A stretch of 64,000 nt of DNA from Methanoregula sp. PtaB.Bin085 (GCF_002067035.1 NZ_MVQB01000057.1:23380-87379); one strand, 5' to 3'. Positions 23,607 through 32,925 are shown, numbered from the stretch's first letter. Numbers and translations: made by a program. The notes: generated by a model not told the origin, from the sequence alone.

Positions 23607-25262
23607 TCAACCCCGGTACGCCTGTGCGGACGTGGCCTGCCGCTTGTAGCGCTCCCGGAGGCTGTCGAGGGTTTCGATGTCGGGAATATCCTTGTCGTCC
23701 CGGATGCGGATGAACCGCGGGAAGCGGAGCGCGAACCCGGCCTCGTAGTTCTGGCTTGCCTGCAGTTCCGCATACCCGACCTCGAAGACGAGCGACGGCT
23801 CGAAGGTCACTTCCTTGCCGGCCTGCTTCACCACGCTGTCTTTGAGCAGCTCGTACACCTCGGCAAGCTGCTCGTCAGAGAACCCGGTCGCCACGCGGCT
23901 CAGCGGCACGAGCTTTCCTCCGGCATCCTGGCAGGCGACAAGGAACGAGCCGAAGAGATGTGCCCGCTTCCCCTCGCCCCACTCGGCGCCGATCACCGCA
24001 AGGTCGAGCGTGTCCACCTCCGGCTTGATCTTGATCCAGTTCTTTCCGCGCTGGCCGGGAGTGTAGGGCGAGGACCGGACCTTGATCATGATCCCCTCGT
24101 GGCCGGCAGCAAGGGCATCGTCGTAGGTCTTCGTGATGACCGCGGGATCGGCACTGACCGTCTGCGGGGCGAGGTACTGCTTCACGACAGATTCGAGCCT
24201 CCTGCGCCGCTCGGAGAACGGAAGGTCGATGAGGGTCTCCCCGTCAAGGTACAGGATATCGAAGACATTGGGCACCATCTCGATTGCCTCCTGCGCGCCG
24301 GCAATGTCGTGCCGGCGCCGGAACCGGCGGAGCACGGACTGGAAGGGCATTGGTTTCCCGTCCTTTACCGCGATCACCTCGCCGTCGATGATAACATCGT
24401 GATCGGTCGCAGACATCAGCTGCTGGATCACGTCCGGCAGGGCTCCTGTCACGTCCTCGAGCCGGCGGGAGTACATCCGGGCCCAGTTCCCTTTCTTGTG
24501 GAACTGGAACCGGGATCCGTCGTACTTGAACTCGGCAGCGATCTCCCCGTGTTCTTTGATCATGTCCGCTATGGTACCCTGCTGGGCGAGCATCATCCGC
24601 ACCGGGTGGAAGAGGGTGATACGGACATTCCGGAGGTGTTCCGGCCCGGCCTTTGCGAGCCGTGCAACCTCCCCCATGTCATTGAGGGCCTGCATCGCAT
24701 GCTCCACGAGCGCCGGATCCACGGAAAACGCCTTCGCAACCGCCTCGCGGACGCTCCCCTCCCCCACCCCGATCCGGAGTTCCTCCAGCATGATCCGGGC
24801 AAGGTAGCGGCCCTCCAGCGGGTGGGCGTTCCCGAGCAGCCGCCGGACGGCGAGCAGCTTCTCCCGCTGGGATTTCTTCCCCTCCATCTCGGCGATAGCG
24901 ATCAGGGAGTTGTACACGTGGACGAGGTCGAGTTCCTCGTGGAAGAACGTGGTCTGGGACTTGACGGACAGGAGATCCTCAACTGCCTGTCCGACATCGC
25001 CGGTCCTGTTGATCGTATCGATGACCTTGTCCCGGGAGATGCCGGCAACCGCGGCGGTGGCCTCGTACAGCAGATTCGGCCCGATCCCGAGTTTCCGGGA
25101 GCTCCAGTCGGCAAAGATCCGCCCCATGATGAAGCGGACGAAGACCGGCAGTTCATCGTCGGTCAGGCCCGGGAGCTCTTTGCTGATGATGTCGATCATG
25201 TCGAGCCGGCCCGGCGTAGCCTCGAGCTTCTCGCAGCACCGGGAAAAGTCCATGAAGAGCAT
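23607..25262 (-). CDS. lig: ATP-dependent DNA ligase
   Basis: A 551-residue archaeal/eukaryal type I ligase that seals nicks during replication and repair. The N-terminal all-helical DNA-binding domain (about residues 1-200) precedes the adenylation domain with the AMP-lysine motif [11 protein letters not shown] near residue 247. Further nucleotidyltransferase motifs are [27 protein letters not shown] and NWIKIKPE, then the OB-fold domain with [16 protein letters not shown] at 25262 has an AAGAG Shine-Dalgarno-like sequence at suitable spacing; ATG at 25253 (MDFSRCC) matches the family N-terminus equally well. Confidence 0.95.
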   Translation of the reverse strand: MLFMDFSRCCEKLEATPGRLDMIDIISKELPGLTDDELPVFVRFIMGRIFADWSSRKLGIGPNLLYEATAAVAGISRDKVIDTINRTGDVGQAVEDLLSVKSQTTFFHEELDLVHVYNSLIAIAEMEGKKSQREKLLAVRRLLGNAHPLEGRYLARIMLEELRIGVGEGSVREAVAKAFSVDPALVEHAMQALNDMGEVARLAKAGPEHLRNVRITLFHPVRMMLAQQGTIADMIKEHGEIAAEFKYDGSRFQFHKKGNWARMYSRRLEDVTGALPDVIQQLMSATDHDVIIDGEVIAVKDGKPMPFQSVLRRFRRRHDIAGAQEAIEMVPNVFDILYLDGETLIDLPFSERRRRLESVVKQYLAPQTVSADPAVITKTYDDALAAGHEGIMIKVRSSPYTPGQRGKNWIKIKPEVDTLDLAVIGAEWGEGKRAHLFGSFLVACQDAGGKLVPLSRVATGFSDEQLAEVYELLKDSVVKQAGKEVTFEPSLVFEVGYAELQASQNYEAGFALRFPRFIRIRDDKDIPDIETLDSLRERYKRQATSAQAYRG

Positions 25263-25415
25263 GGTTCTCTTGAGATGTTACGTGAGAATGAGGATTAAGA
25301 TTTGTGTATTTTGCATCTTTTCGATCATATGTCTCCCCATGAAGCACAACAGGAAAAGAATAACGAAAGGGCTGAAACCCCCACAGGCCTGATAAAATTC
25401 TGTTCCGCCGGCTCG

Positions 25416-25515
25416 AAGAACCTGATGGTTCTTCTCATCCTGCCGGTTCTGGTGAACCACCCGATCCCTGGAGCGGCCCTGAGATGAGGGGAGCCCTCGA
25501 AATTCATGAATTTCG
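25416..25515. other. cluster of inverted repeats upstream of lig
   Basis: Within 100 bases lie AAGAACC-tgat-GGTTCTT (25416-25433), GGTTC-tggt-GAACC (25445-25458) and the perfect 18-base palindrome CGAAATTCATGAATTTCG (25498-25515). They lie between the MBL hydrolase stop and the lig start, both minus-strand genes, so they could act in a terminator, an RNA leader or an operator. Confidence 0.5.
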
Positions 25516-25540
25516 TACACAATGTTCCAAAGCCGGTTGT

Positions 25541-26350
25541 TCAGAGTTCCATCCTCTGCGGCCGGCCGCTGCTGCCCCCGTCCTGCGTTGCCACGATGAC
25601 CCGCTGCATCTCATAGAAGAGCCCGAGCCCGTCGCGGGCGCTTCCCATCGCCTTATCAGGCGTGTTGTTGACCTCGGAGAGATGAGCGAGGATCACCTGC
25701 GGCACGTCCTTCCCGAAGTCGCGGAGGCATGCTGCTGCCGCGGGGTTCGAGAGGTGCCCGTGTTTCGAGCGGATCCTGCGCTTGAGCGACTCGGGGTACG
25801 GGCCGTTTGCCAGCATGTCGGGGCAGTGGTTGCTCTCAAGGATGATCCCGTCGCAATGCCGGAGCAGCCCGTGGATACCTGGCGTCACGATACCCGTATC
25901 GGTGCAGTATCCTGCGCGGATGTCCCCTTCGGTGATGATGAATCCGCAGGGCTCCGTTGCATCATGGGAGGTGCCGAACGGTTCGATGGAAAAGTCGCCG
26001 ATGGCAAACGTTTCGTGGTAGCGGCAGGTATGGTGGACGAGGGGCTTTGCCGAGATCCTGCGATGGTGCAGGAAATCCGCAAGGGTCCCTTCGGTAGCAT
26101 ATACGGGGAGATCCAGTTTCCGGGCAAGGACGTCAACGCCCCGGATGTGGTCGGTATGCTCGTGGGTGACGAGCAGGGCTTCGATGTTTCCGGCATCGAT
26201 GCCGGCCCGTTCCATCCGGAGGAGGCACTCCTTTGCGCTCAGGCCGGCATCGATGAGGATGGAGCCGGCCCGGCCCTCGATCACCACGCAGTTGCCCTTG
26301 CTTCCGCTGGCAAGCATCGTACAGCGCATTGTCCTATTATTCGTCATCAA
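25541..26350 (-). CDS. MBL-fold metallo-hydrolase (YycJ/WalJ-like)
   Basis: A 269-residue metallo-beta-lactamase fold protein. The metal-binding motif THEHTDH is at residues 62-68, with the N-terminal LASGSKGNCVVIEG typical of the YycJ group and further ligands in LLRHCDGIILESNHC and VILAHLSEVNN. Bacterial relatives are 5'-exonucleases or regulators of cell-wall metabolism; in archaea the role is not established. A nuclease role is the most plausible guess. ATG at 26329 (MRCTMLASGSKGN) is a good alternative start, since the seven preceding residues are not conserved-looking. Confidence 0.85.
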   Translation of the reverse strand: MMTNNRTMRCTMLASGSKGNCVVIEGRAGSILIDAGLSAKECLLRMERAGIDAGNIEALLVTHEHTDHIRGVDVLARKLDLPVYATEGTLADFLHHRRISAKPLVHHTCRYHETFAIGDFSIEPFGTSHDATEPCGFIITEGDIRAGYCTDTGIVTPGIHGLLRHCDGIILESNHCPDMLANGPYPESLKRRIRSKHGHLSNPAAAACLRDFGKDVPQVILAHLSEVNNTPDKAMGSARDGLGLFYEMQRVIVATQDGGSSGRPQRMEL

Positions 26351-26466
26351 CGTATTAGAGGGTCTGCCTCATGACGGCGGTATCGATACCCGTCCGCAGG
26401 AACGATGCACGGGCATGGAGCTGCCGGAATTTCCGGAATCCGGAAAAAATCGTATTGGAAAAGAGG

Positions 26467-26652
26467 TTATTTCTTTGGTTTAATCGCTTCGTACTCCGCG
26501 AGGATCGGAGCGATGGTTTTTGTGGATATTGATCGCCGCACGAGCGTGGTGAGCTTCCTGCAGTAGTGGATATGGGCAATCTGGAAACTGACGATAAGTC
26601 CGAAGCAGAGGCAGGTGATGGCAATCAGGGTGTAACTGACAACGTCAACCAT
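26467..26652 (-). CDS. small one-helix membrane protein, second of a pair
   Basis: A 61-residue protein with one N-terminal helix (VVSYTLIAITCLCFGLIVSFQI), then a basic cytoplasmic tail HYCRKLTTLVRRSISTKTIAPILAEYEAIKPKK. Its layout and several residues resemble the protein encoded just upstream (26662-26850), suggesting that they are paralogues or partner subunits. The two genes are 9 bases apart. Family not recognised. Confidence 0.6.
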   Translation of the reverse strand: MVDVVSYTLIAITCLCFGLIVSFQIAHIHYCRKLTTLVRRSISTKTIAPILAEYEAIKPKK

Positions 26653-26661
26653 GGCTGTCCC

Positions 26662-26850
26662 TCACGTCTCCCTCGCGAGTTCGTCGACAATCGGTATCGC
26701 GGAGTCGGAATCGGAGCACTCCTTTGCGATCACCATGAACCGTTTCGTATAGTACATGATGAGGAGCTGGTAGCCGGCGATCATCCCGATGGTGAACATG
26801 ATGATCCCGATACCAATGTAGATCAGAAGATCAGTGAGCAGATCCGCCAT
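26662..26850 (-). CDS. small one-helix membrane protein, first of a pair
   Basis: A 62-residue protein. It has an N-terminal helix (LLIYIGIGIIMFTIGMIAGYQLLI) followed by YYTKRFMVIAKECSDSDSAIPIVDELARET. ATG at 26850 (MADLLTDLL) is used; an in-frame ATG lies four codons upstream. It shares with the next gene an N-out helix, an aromatic/basic Y-x-(C/T)-(R/K) step at the membrane edge and a short acidic-ended tail. Function unknown. Confidence 0.6.
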   Translation of the reverse strand: MADLLTDLLIYIGIGIIMFTIGMIAGYQLLIMYYTKRFMVIAKECSDSDSAIPIVDELARET

Positions 26851-27051
26851 AGCACATCTCATTGACTGTTCCGTGGCCGTGCTGATAAATTTATTGAATG
26901 ATCCTTCCCATCATCCTGTCCGCCGCTGATGGTCATCCCGGTCCACGCCGCCTCCAAATCCCCATGTGCCCGGCCGGGGCCCCGTGTTTTTCCTGCAACC
27001 GGATAGGCAGAATCCCAGCATTGATTACTCCCCGGACCCCACTCCTGATCA

Positions 27052-27960
27052 ATGCAGCGCGATATCGGGATTCACATGAAAGGCGGCGTCATCACCGAGC
27101 GGGATACCGACTTCTGCACGGTCCGGCTCCGGGCGCCTGCCGGCATCTTCACGGTCGACCAGATCCGGGGGATTGCAACACTGGCAAAGCGGTACGGGTG
27201 CGGGGAAGTTCACGGGACCACCCGCCAGACGCTCGAGGTCCCGCATGTCCGAACCGGGGATCTGAAGAAACTGGCAAAACAGCTGGAAAAGAACGGGACG
27301 CCGATCGGTTCCGAGAAGGATGAGATCGTCAATATTATCGCGTGCCCGGGCATGAACCGGTGCAAGTACGCCAATATCGATACGATCAGCCTTGCCAGGA
27401 AGGCCGATTCAAAGCTCTTCGGGAAAGAGATGCCGGTCAAGATCCGGATCGCCATCGCAGGATGCCCGAACTCCTGCACGAGCCCCATGCTGAACGAGAT
27501 CGGGATCATCGGAAGGGTAAAGCCGGTCCGCACGAAGGAGCGCATGTGCACCGGTTGCGGGAACTGCGTCTATTACTGCAAGGAGAACGCGATAAAGATC
27601 CGGAACGGCATTTCGGTACTTGATGAGGGGAAATGTGTCCAGTGCGGTACCTGTGTCCAGTCGTGCCACTATGACCTCATCAAACCCGAACACCGCCATT
27701 TCCTCATCACGGTCGGCGGCCGGCGCGGGAGGCATCCGAAGATCGGGCGGAACCTTCTGACGGTCGAAACAGAAGACCAGGCGCTGTATGTTATCGAAAA
27801 GATCGTTGAATGGGTATACCGCCGGGCGTGGAGCGGCAGGCTCCTTTCCGAGCAGCTGGACGATATCCACTTCGACAAATTCAGGGAAGAGATTATCAGG
27901 AAGGTGCCGGAAGCACGACCGGTTGTGGACGAAGGGGGAAAGCCCGGACCTGACGTGTAA
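27052..27960 (+). CDS. small sulfite/nitrite reductase-like protein with ferredoxin domain (Dsr-LP type)
   Basis: A 302-residue protein. Residues 1-90 form a sulfite-reductase ferredoxin-like half domain. The coupled siroheme/4Fe-4S ligands follow as ACPGMNRC (C98, C104) and GCPNSC (C138, C142). A two-cluster ferredoxin insert (C166-x2-C169-x2-C172-x3-C176 and C195-x2-C198-x2-C201-x3-C205) precedes a helical C-terminus. This is the layout of dissimilatory sulfite reductase-like proteins widespread in methanogens, whose physiological roles are mostly unproven; sulfite, nitrite or another electron-accepting reaction is possible. It begins the redox island but is a separate transcript, converging on the first Fwd operon. 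Confidence 0.85.
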   Translation: MQRDIGIHMKGGVITERDTDFCTVRLRAPAGIFTVDQIRGIATLAKRYGCGEVHGTTRQTLEVPHVRTGDLKKLAKQLEKNGTPIGSEKDEIVNIIACPGMNRCKYANIDTISLARKADSKLFGKEMPVKIRIAIAGCPNSCTSPMLNEIGIIGRVKPVRTKERMCTGCGNCVYYCKENAIKIRNGISVLDEGKCVQCGTCVQSCHYDLIKPEHRHFLITVGGRRGRHPKIGRNLLTVETEDQALYVIEKIVEWVYRRAWSGRLLSEQLDDIHFDKFREEIIRKVPEARPVVDEGGKPGPDV

Positions 27961-28081
27961 TGTCTTTTTTGTCCCCAGGTCCATCCCGTTTCCCGCAACG
28001 GGCAAAACCAGAATCATTCCATAAATGAGGAAATGACATGTACGGATGAGGAATTCCGGAGAAACGAAAAAAAGATAAAAT

Positions 28082-28882
28082 TCAGATCTTCTTGTACAGG
28101 TTGCCGTATACGACGACACCCTTCTTCTTCTTGTGGCGCTCGCCCGTGTCTCCGATAAAGTGGGCGAACTTTGCCTTGGTGCCGTCAACGGTGAGTTCGA
28201 CCTCGTCAACGGGCTTGAAGCCGGGCATCATGACATCGATGCTGCCGAAGACATAGATATCGCCCTCGACCATCTGGCCCCCGAGCTTGCTTGCAGCATT
28301 GCCCCTGATGATAACCCTGCCGCCCTCGGCATGGGTCATGACATGGACATCGCAGTTGCCGTTGATGACGATCTCGCCGCCAAGCATGTACATACCGACA
28401 TCCGAGCCGGCATTGCCCTTGACCAGGATCTTCCCGCCGGACATGCCCCTCCAGTCACCGCGGTATGCGGCGCCGAGGTAGTTCCCGGCGTTGCCCTCGA
28501 TGACCATCTCGCCGCCCTTCATGGCGGTTGCAGCGAATGCATCGACGTTGCCCCTGACGGTGATTTTGCCGCCCTTCATCCAGCCGCCCACATACTGGTC
28601 AGCGGATCCTTCGATGACGATCTCACCGGCAGTCATCCTGAAACCGATATACTTGACGCGCTTCACATCGCCTTTGACAACGATCCGGGTGTCGGCTGCG
28701 GTTGCACCTGCATTGCCGGTTACTTCAAAGTACTTGCCAAGGGTCGAGGGGTTGTTGCCCTCGAAAACGGGGAGTTCTGCGATCTGCGCAGCACTCTTGC
28801 CGGCGAATGCATCGGGTGAGATGGTGTCTGCCTCAAGGTACAGTGCAGGCGCGTTCTTCATGGTAATGGTAACGGTATCCAT
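28082..28882 (-). CDS. fwdC: formylmethanofuran dehydrogenase subunit C, operon 1
   Basis: A 266-residue subunit built largely of a right-handed beta-helix. Repeated GGxIxVxGNA-type turns (for example GGKILVKGNAGSDVG and GGEIVINGNCDVHV) run from about residue 70 to 220, as in the C-terminal domain of glutamate synthase. Within Fwd it helps form the scaffold around FwdA and FwdB. ATG at 28882 (MDTVTITMKNAP) follows a good GGTGG ribosome site. It is the last gene of the minus-strand operon ferredoxin-fwdD-fwdB-fwdA-fwdC, 10 bases after fwdA, and has a full paralogue at 38884-39690. Confidence 0.93.
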   Translation of the reverse strand: MDTVTITMKNAPALYLEADTISPDAFAGKSAAQIAELPVFEGNNPSTLGKYFEVTGNAGATAADTRIVVKGDVKRVKYIGFRMTAGEIVIEGSADQYVGGWMKGGKITVRGNVDAFAATAMKGGEMVIEGNAGNYLGAAYRGDWRGMSGGKILVKGNAGSDVGMYMLGGEIVINGNCDVHVMTHAEGGRVIIRGNAASKLGGQMVEGDIYVFGSIDVMMPGFKPVDEVELTVDGTKAKFAHFIGDTGERHKKKKGVVVYGNLYKKI

Positions 28883-28892
28883 TTTTTCCACC

Positions 28893-30602
28893 TCAGTTGG
28901 TTGCATCAACCTCGATTGCATACGGGTTCGGCACGAAGTGGTGCCCGAGCGCTTCGTAGTTGGCCTGCGTCATGCTGTAGTACTTGACGAACTTCTCGTT
29001 GATGTCACGCATGACCTGCGGGTTCTCCTTTGCCTTGACATTGACCCAGAGGGTGCGCTTGTTGCCGTTGTTCACGATCTCTCCGTTGGAAACGACCTGC
29101 ACACCGCTCTTGAAGAACGCTGCACAGCGGCTGAACGCCTTCTCGATGTCGTCGGGGTTGGCGATCGGCTTGTCGGGGTTGATGTTGTAGATTGCAACAT
29201 CGGCGTCCATGCCGGGCTTCAGGCCACCGCACATGGCAGCAAGGCCGAGAGACTTGGCCGGGCCGGCGCGGGTCATCTGGGCAAGCTCGTAGAGCGAGAT
29301 CTCGCGGTCGAGAGTGCCGATGGCCGTCTGGGAGAGAACCTTGTCCTTGTGCTTGAAGGCCTCAATCTGCGCTTTGCGTGCCTTCTCGGACATCAGCCAC
29401 TTGTACACGCGGGGGTACCGGGTGAACGGGCCGGCATTCGGGTGGTCGGTGGTGACATAGCAGCGCATCGGGTCCTTCATCATGAGCGCGATCTCGAGGC
29501 CGATTGCCCACTGGATGGCGCAGACCGAGATCGACGGGCTGTAGATGTACGGCACGACACCGGCTGCGGTCTCGAGTTCGACATCGCAGTTGGCCCACTT
29601 GAGGTGGTTGAGGCCGGTGAGGTGGTGCTCGAACGGGCCGTCAGCCGTCATCGTGGTGGTCTCGTCAAGGGTGACGTTACCGGTATCGATGGTGATATTC
29701 TTGTTCTTGTTGACGAAGTCCGTGACTTCCTTCGCCTTTGACTCGAAGTCGCCCCAGTTGGTACCGCCGTACGAGTGGAACTGGGTATGGGTGAGGTGCA
29801 TGACCTGCTCGCGGCCGAACTTGTTCTTCGGCTTGATGCCCGCGGCAATCTTGAGGGTGTCAAGGGTTGTCTCGTAGCACCCGGGGTTCCCGAGGTTGTT
29901 CGGGTGGATGTGCATCGAGTGCGGGAGGCCGAGATACTCGTTTGCTTCGATGAGGCCCTTGATGATCTCTGCCGGGGTGATGTCGAAGTACGGGACGGGG
30001 TCGTTGACGGTGAGGCAGTTCAGTCCCCAGCCCCAGGCTTCTGTGCCGCCGGGATTGACGACCTTGATCGCGTAGCCTTTGGTGACCTTGAGGAGCCAGG
30101 CGCAGTAGGCCGCAGTGTTCTCGATCTCCTGGTTCTTGAGATACTCGAGCACGAACCAGTTGTTGCCGAAGACCGGGAATGCCCCCTCGTCGATGATCGG
30201 GGTGTCGCGGATCTCCTCGTGGACGTGGCGGGAGAAGAGCGGGGGCATGGCTGCCTCCATCGCAACAGCAAATCCCATCTTGGCATATTCGTAGCCGGTC
30301 TTGAACGTGGTCGGGATCGAGGCACCCCCTCCCATACGTTCGATGCCCTTCGTAGGCGTGCAGCTGAAGAGCTTGTCCTCGGGCCGGTAGATGCGGCCGA
30401 GGTTGACCTTGGGGCCGGCAACATGGGCGTGGATCTCCACCGCACCTGCCATGACCGTTTTGTCCTTGGCATCGATCACTTTTGCGGATCCACTGACCTT
30501 GTCGACGATCTTCCCGTCCTTGATGCAGATATCCTTCTTGTCGCCCTTGATACCCTGGACCGGGTCAAAGACGTGCCCGTTCTTAATGATAAATTCTGCC
30601 AT
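28893..30602 (-). CDS. fwdA: formylmethanofuran dehydrogenase subunit A, operon 1
   Basis: A 569-residue amidohydrolase-fold subunit. FwdA condenses formate with methanofuran at a binuclear zinc site after formate made by FwdB passes through an internal tunnel. Expected features are present: the metal-binding H-x-H (H58, H60 in EIHAHVAGPK), a probable carboxylated lysine in YAIKVVNPGG (K180), and the catalytic aspartate region TTDHPNAGPF. Methanofuran itself depends on MfnA, encoded at 5917-7023. Full paralogue at 37168-38874. Gap to fwdB is one base. Confidence 0.95.
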   Translation of the reverse strand: MAEFIIKNGHVFDPVQGIKGDKKDICIKDGKIVDKVSGSAKVIDAKDKTVMAGAVEIHAHVAGPKVNLGRIYRPEDKLFSCTPTKGIERMGGGASIPTTFKTGYEYAKMGFAVAMEAAMPPLFSRHVHEEIRDTPIIDEGAFPVFGNNWFVLEYLKNQEIENTAAYCAWLLKVTKGYAIKVVNPGGTEAWGWGLNCLTVNDPVPYFDITPAEIIKGLIEANEYLGLPHSMHIHPNNLGNPGCYETTLDTLKIAAGIKPKNKFGREQVMHLTHTQFHSYGGTNWGDFESKAKEVTDFVNKNKNITIDTGNVTLDETTTMTADGPFEHHLTGLNHLKWANCDVELETAAGVVPYIYSPSISVCAIQWAIGLEIALMMKDPMRCYVTTDHPNAGPFTRYPRVYKWLMSEKARKAQIEAFKHKDKVLSQTAIGTLDREISLYELAQMTRAGPAKSLGLAAMCGGLKPGMDADVAIYNINPDKPIANPDDIEKAFSRCAAFFKSGVQVVSNGEIVNNGNKRTLWVNVKAKENPQVMRDINEKFVKYYSMTQANYEALGHHFVPNPYAIEVDATN

Positions 30603-30603
30603 G

Positions 30604-31920
30604 TTATGCTGCCCCCTTGAGTTTCTTCAGCCTGGTACAGACCATGGTCAGGAAGTCCAGGTCCGTCATCATTCCCTCGGGCGGTTCGACAACCTTCCGG
30701 CAGTCAATCGGGACATTGTCCATGCGGTAGCAGTTGCCGCCGCATTCGACGCCGTTGAAGGCAACCGGGACATGGAGTTTGGATACGCCGGAGGTCGGGG
30801 TTATATGCGGGTCGATACAGACCGAGTCGACCTTCGCGATGGCCCTGACGGCACTGATCGGGAAGTGTGCGCCGGGATCGCTGCCGATGGTGAACATCAT
30901 GTCCACCTCGCCCCGCTTGAGGAGGTCGATCGAGCTCGAATCACCGGGATTGTAGCGGGCAAAGCCGCGGGTAAGGTCAACGGAGTACGGGAACCCGAAC
31001 TGCCAGGCAAAGACTTCGCCGGAGCCGGTGACGTTGTAGTGGCCCCGCATCGGCATGATCGAGAATTTCGTGTACTCGTTGAGGTCTTTGGTAACGGCGA
31101 TTGCTATGTCAATGTTGTGGTTCTTGGAGAGGGACTGGGTTACACCCATTCCGAAAAAGATGATCCCGAAACGGCCGCTTTTCATCAGGTCCGCTGCCTC
31201 GCGAATCTTCTCTGCCGGGATGCCGGCGACAACATCCGGAAGCCATTCTCCCTTGAACGCAACCCGAAGCGCGTTCAGGAGCTCGTAGTCCCTGCCCTGC
31301 TCGACCTGCAGGTGGACGTCGGCCATCCTGGCGGTGTCTGTGCAACGGGGGTCGACAACGATCATCTTGCGGCTCATCTGTCCCTTGCCGGTGAAGAACC
31401 CGCGGGGGAAGATCGAGTACCGTGACATGTGCCGGGGGTGGGCGTGGGCCGGGTTGCAGCCCCAGAAGATGATCCGGTCGGCACGGTTCTTGATCTCACC
31501 AAGAGTACAGGTCGGGAGACCGATATCCTGCACGGCAATAAGGGTCGTGCCGTGGCAGACCGCAGCGGTATTGTCGCAGCAGGCCTTCGCGATCTCGGCG
31601 ATCTCGTTTCCAACGCTCTGGGCCTCGCAGTTGGTGGAGGACCATCCGTACATCAGGGGCTTCTTTGCCTTGGCGAGGGCTTTGGCAGTGTAGTCCGCTG
31701 CTTCCTCGTAACTGATGGTCTTCCAGCTGCCGTCTTCCTGGCGGATCCGGGGTTTCGTGACCCGGTCGGTTGACTGGGAGTGGAGGAACTTCTCGGTCCC
31801 GATCACACAGGCATTCGCGACCTCGAGGAGTTTTTTTCCGTCGTCAGAGACGGTAACTTCAATATCATCGCAGAGGGTCCCGCAGAACGGGCATATTACG
31901 TCGGTAATGGTCTTGGTCAT
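30604..31920 (-). CDS. fwdB: formylmethanofuran dehydrogenase subunit B, operon 1 (Cys-type)
   Basis: A 438-residue molybdopterin/tungstopterin subunit that reduces CO2 to formate. The N-terminal cluster ligands are C10, C13, C17 and C38 (CPFCGTLC...NAC). The metal-ligand position is C122 in AAVCHGTT, so this is a cysteine and not a selenocysteine form. The later core has GCNPAHAHPRH and FGMGVTQSLSKNHN. ATG at 31920 (MTKTITDVICPF) is preferred to 31938, and it overlaps fwdD by 4 bases. Whether tungsten or molybdenum is used cannot be told from sequence. Paralogue at 35793-37166. Confidence 0.94.
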   Translation of the reverse strand: MTKTITDVICPFCGTLCDDIEVTVSDDGKKLLEVANACVIGTEKFLHSQSTDRVTKPRIRQEDGSWKTISYEEAADYTAKALAKAKKPLMYGWSSTNCEAQSVGNEIAEIAKACCDNTAAVCHGTTLIAVQDIGLPTCTLGEIKNRADRIIFWGCNPAHAHPRHMSRYSIFPRGFFTGKGQMSRKMIVVDPRCTDTARMADVHLQVEQGRDYELLNALRVAFKGEWLPDVVAGIPAEKIREAADLMKSGRFGIIFFGMGVTQSLSKNHNIDIAIAVTKDLNEYTKFSIMPMRGHYNVTGSGEVFAWQFGFPYSVDLTRGFARYNPGDSSSIDLLKRGEVDMMFTIGSDPGAHFPISAVRAIAKVDSVCIDPHITPTSGVSKLHVPVAFNGVECGGNCYRMDNVPIDCRKVVEPPEGMMTDLDFLTMVCTRLKKLKGAA

Positions 31921-32324
31921 CCTACTTTCACCCCGCACTGTCTCTGGACCAGTTCCACCCCAAGGAGGACCGGTTCGTTGATAGCGATCTCAATCTTCAC
32001 GGGCGTGCCCTTGAAGGTCGGCATGCCGGTAGAGTAGGTGTTGTCACTGACAACGGAGTTCGCCCACGGGCCCATCGGGATGAAAGCAACCCCCGGGTGG
32101 GGTCCCTGCGTTGCTTCGACAGCTTTGACGACGACGCTGCCGTAGTCGCTGGTGACCTTCACATTGGTGTTCTTCCAGGCGCCGAGTCTCTTTAAGTCGG
32201 ACGGGTCCATCTCGATAATGCCGCAAGCGGTACGGTACGACGGCTTTTCCTTACCGCTCTCGATTGCAACACCCTGCTGGATGGTCCTGCCTGAGATAAG
32301 GTTAACAGTAATTGGTTGTGCCAT
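31917..32324 (-). CDS. fwdD: formylmethanofuran dehydrogenase subunit D, operon 1
   Basis: A 135-residue molydopterin-dinucleotide-binding domain that completes the FwdB active-site subunit; in many methanogens B and D correspond to one formate dehydrogenase chain. Characteristic parts are LISGRTIQQGVAIESGKEK, the middle VKVTSDYGSVVVKAV and FIPMGPWANSVV. ATG at 32324 (MAQPITVNLIS) is chosen over the in-frame ATG at 32336. Spacing to the ferredoxin gene is short and it overlaps fwdB by 4 bases. Confidence 0.92.
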   Translation of the reverse strand: MAQPITVNLISGRTIQQGVAIESGKEKPSYRTACGIIEMDPSDLKRLGAWKNTNVKVTSDYGSVVVKAVEATQGPHPGVAFIPMGPWANSVVSDNTYSTGMPTFKGTPVKIEIAINEPVLLGVELVQRQCGVKVG

Positions 32325-32337
32325 AGTCGCCCTCACT

Positions 32338-32598
32338 TCAGGCCTCGGTCATGACTTCGGCCCCTTTGCCGGAAAGCCGGATCACATCGTACGGGCAGGC
32401 CTTGACGCAGACACCGCAGCCGGCGCAGAGTTCGGCTTTGACATCAAGGTGAACGGATTTCCCGTTCTTTACCGCGTAGATCTTTTCCTTGGTCACAGGA
32501 TCCACGGTGAAGAGCTCAAGAGCATCCACCGGGCATGCGATGACGCAGTTGCCACAACCGGTACATCGCTCAATGTTTACATGTACAGAAAACGCCAT
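32338..32598 (-). CDS. 2[4Fe-4S] ferredoxin of Fwd operon 1 (FwdG-like)
   Basis: An 86-residue ferredoxin with two classical cluster motifs: C12-x2-C15-x2-C18-x3-C22-P and C58-x2-C61-x2-C64-x3-C68-P, separated by a charged insert (TVDPVTKEKIYAVKNGKSV). It corresponds to the FwdG-type electron-delivery subunit and is the first gene of operon 1. Its partner in operon 2 (35106-35363) is nearly the same length and shares the first 30 residues almost fully. ATG at 32598 (MAFSVHVNIER). Confidence 0.9.
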   Translation of the reverse strand: MAFSVHVNIERCTGCGNCVIACPVDALELFTVDPVTKEKIYAVKNGKSVHLDVKAELCAGCGVCVKACPYDVIRLSGKGAEVMTEA

Positions 32599-32607
32599 GC
32601 GTATCAC

Positions 32608-32925
32608 ACACTTGTCGTCGTAATTGCTATGGTTTCACTGCATGAAAGTTAAATGTTTCTAAATCAGCATATAGACATTTTCATTAAATCAGGTTAACAG
32701 AAAAAAAAATTTTCAAAATGGTATTAACATAAGTCGGAAAACATCCATTTTTTTATACTGATTTCCAAAAGAAACTGTGGATTTGCCAGTTTACGGATGC
32801 ATATGAGTAATGAAAATGTTAACCACTTTTAAAATTCAGGAAAAAATACCGGGATGCGCCGGCCATCTGAATACACGATGGTGAGCATTTTTGTCCGCGG
32901 CTGCTGCACGATCCGATCCCGGAAA
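32608..32925. promoter_or_regulatory. 318-base AT-rich promoter region of Fwd operon 1
   Basis: No gene. It is very AT-rich with T/A runs, and contains GTTAAC twice, in AGGTTAACAG (32692-32701) and TGTTAACCAC (32818-32827). On the minus strand, CATTTAACTTT (about 32643-32653) is a TATA candidate roughly 50 bases before the ferredoxin start. Confidence 0.45.

Noticed and set aside
23493..25298. A 601-codon open frame on the plus strand opposite DNA ligase
   Set aside because: It mirrors the ligase gene exactly in extent and has no recognisable motif; the ligase motifs on the other strand are unambiguous.
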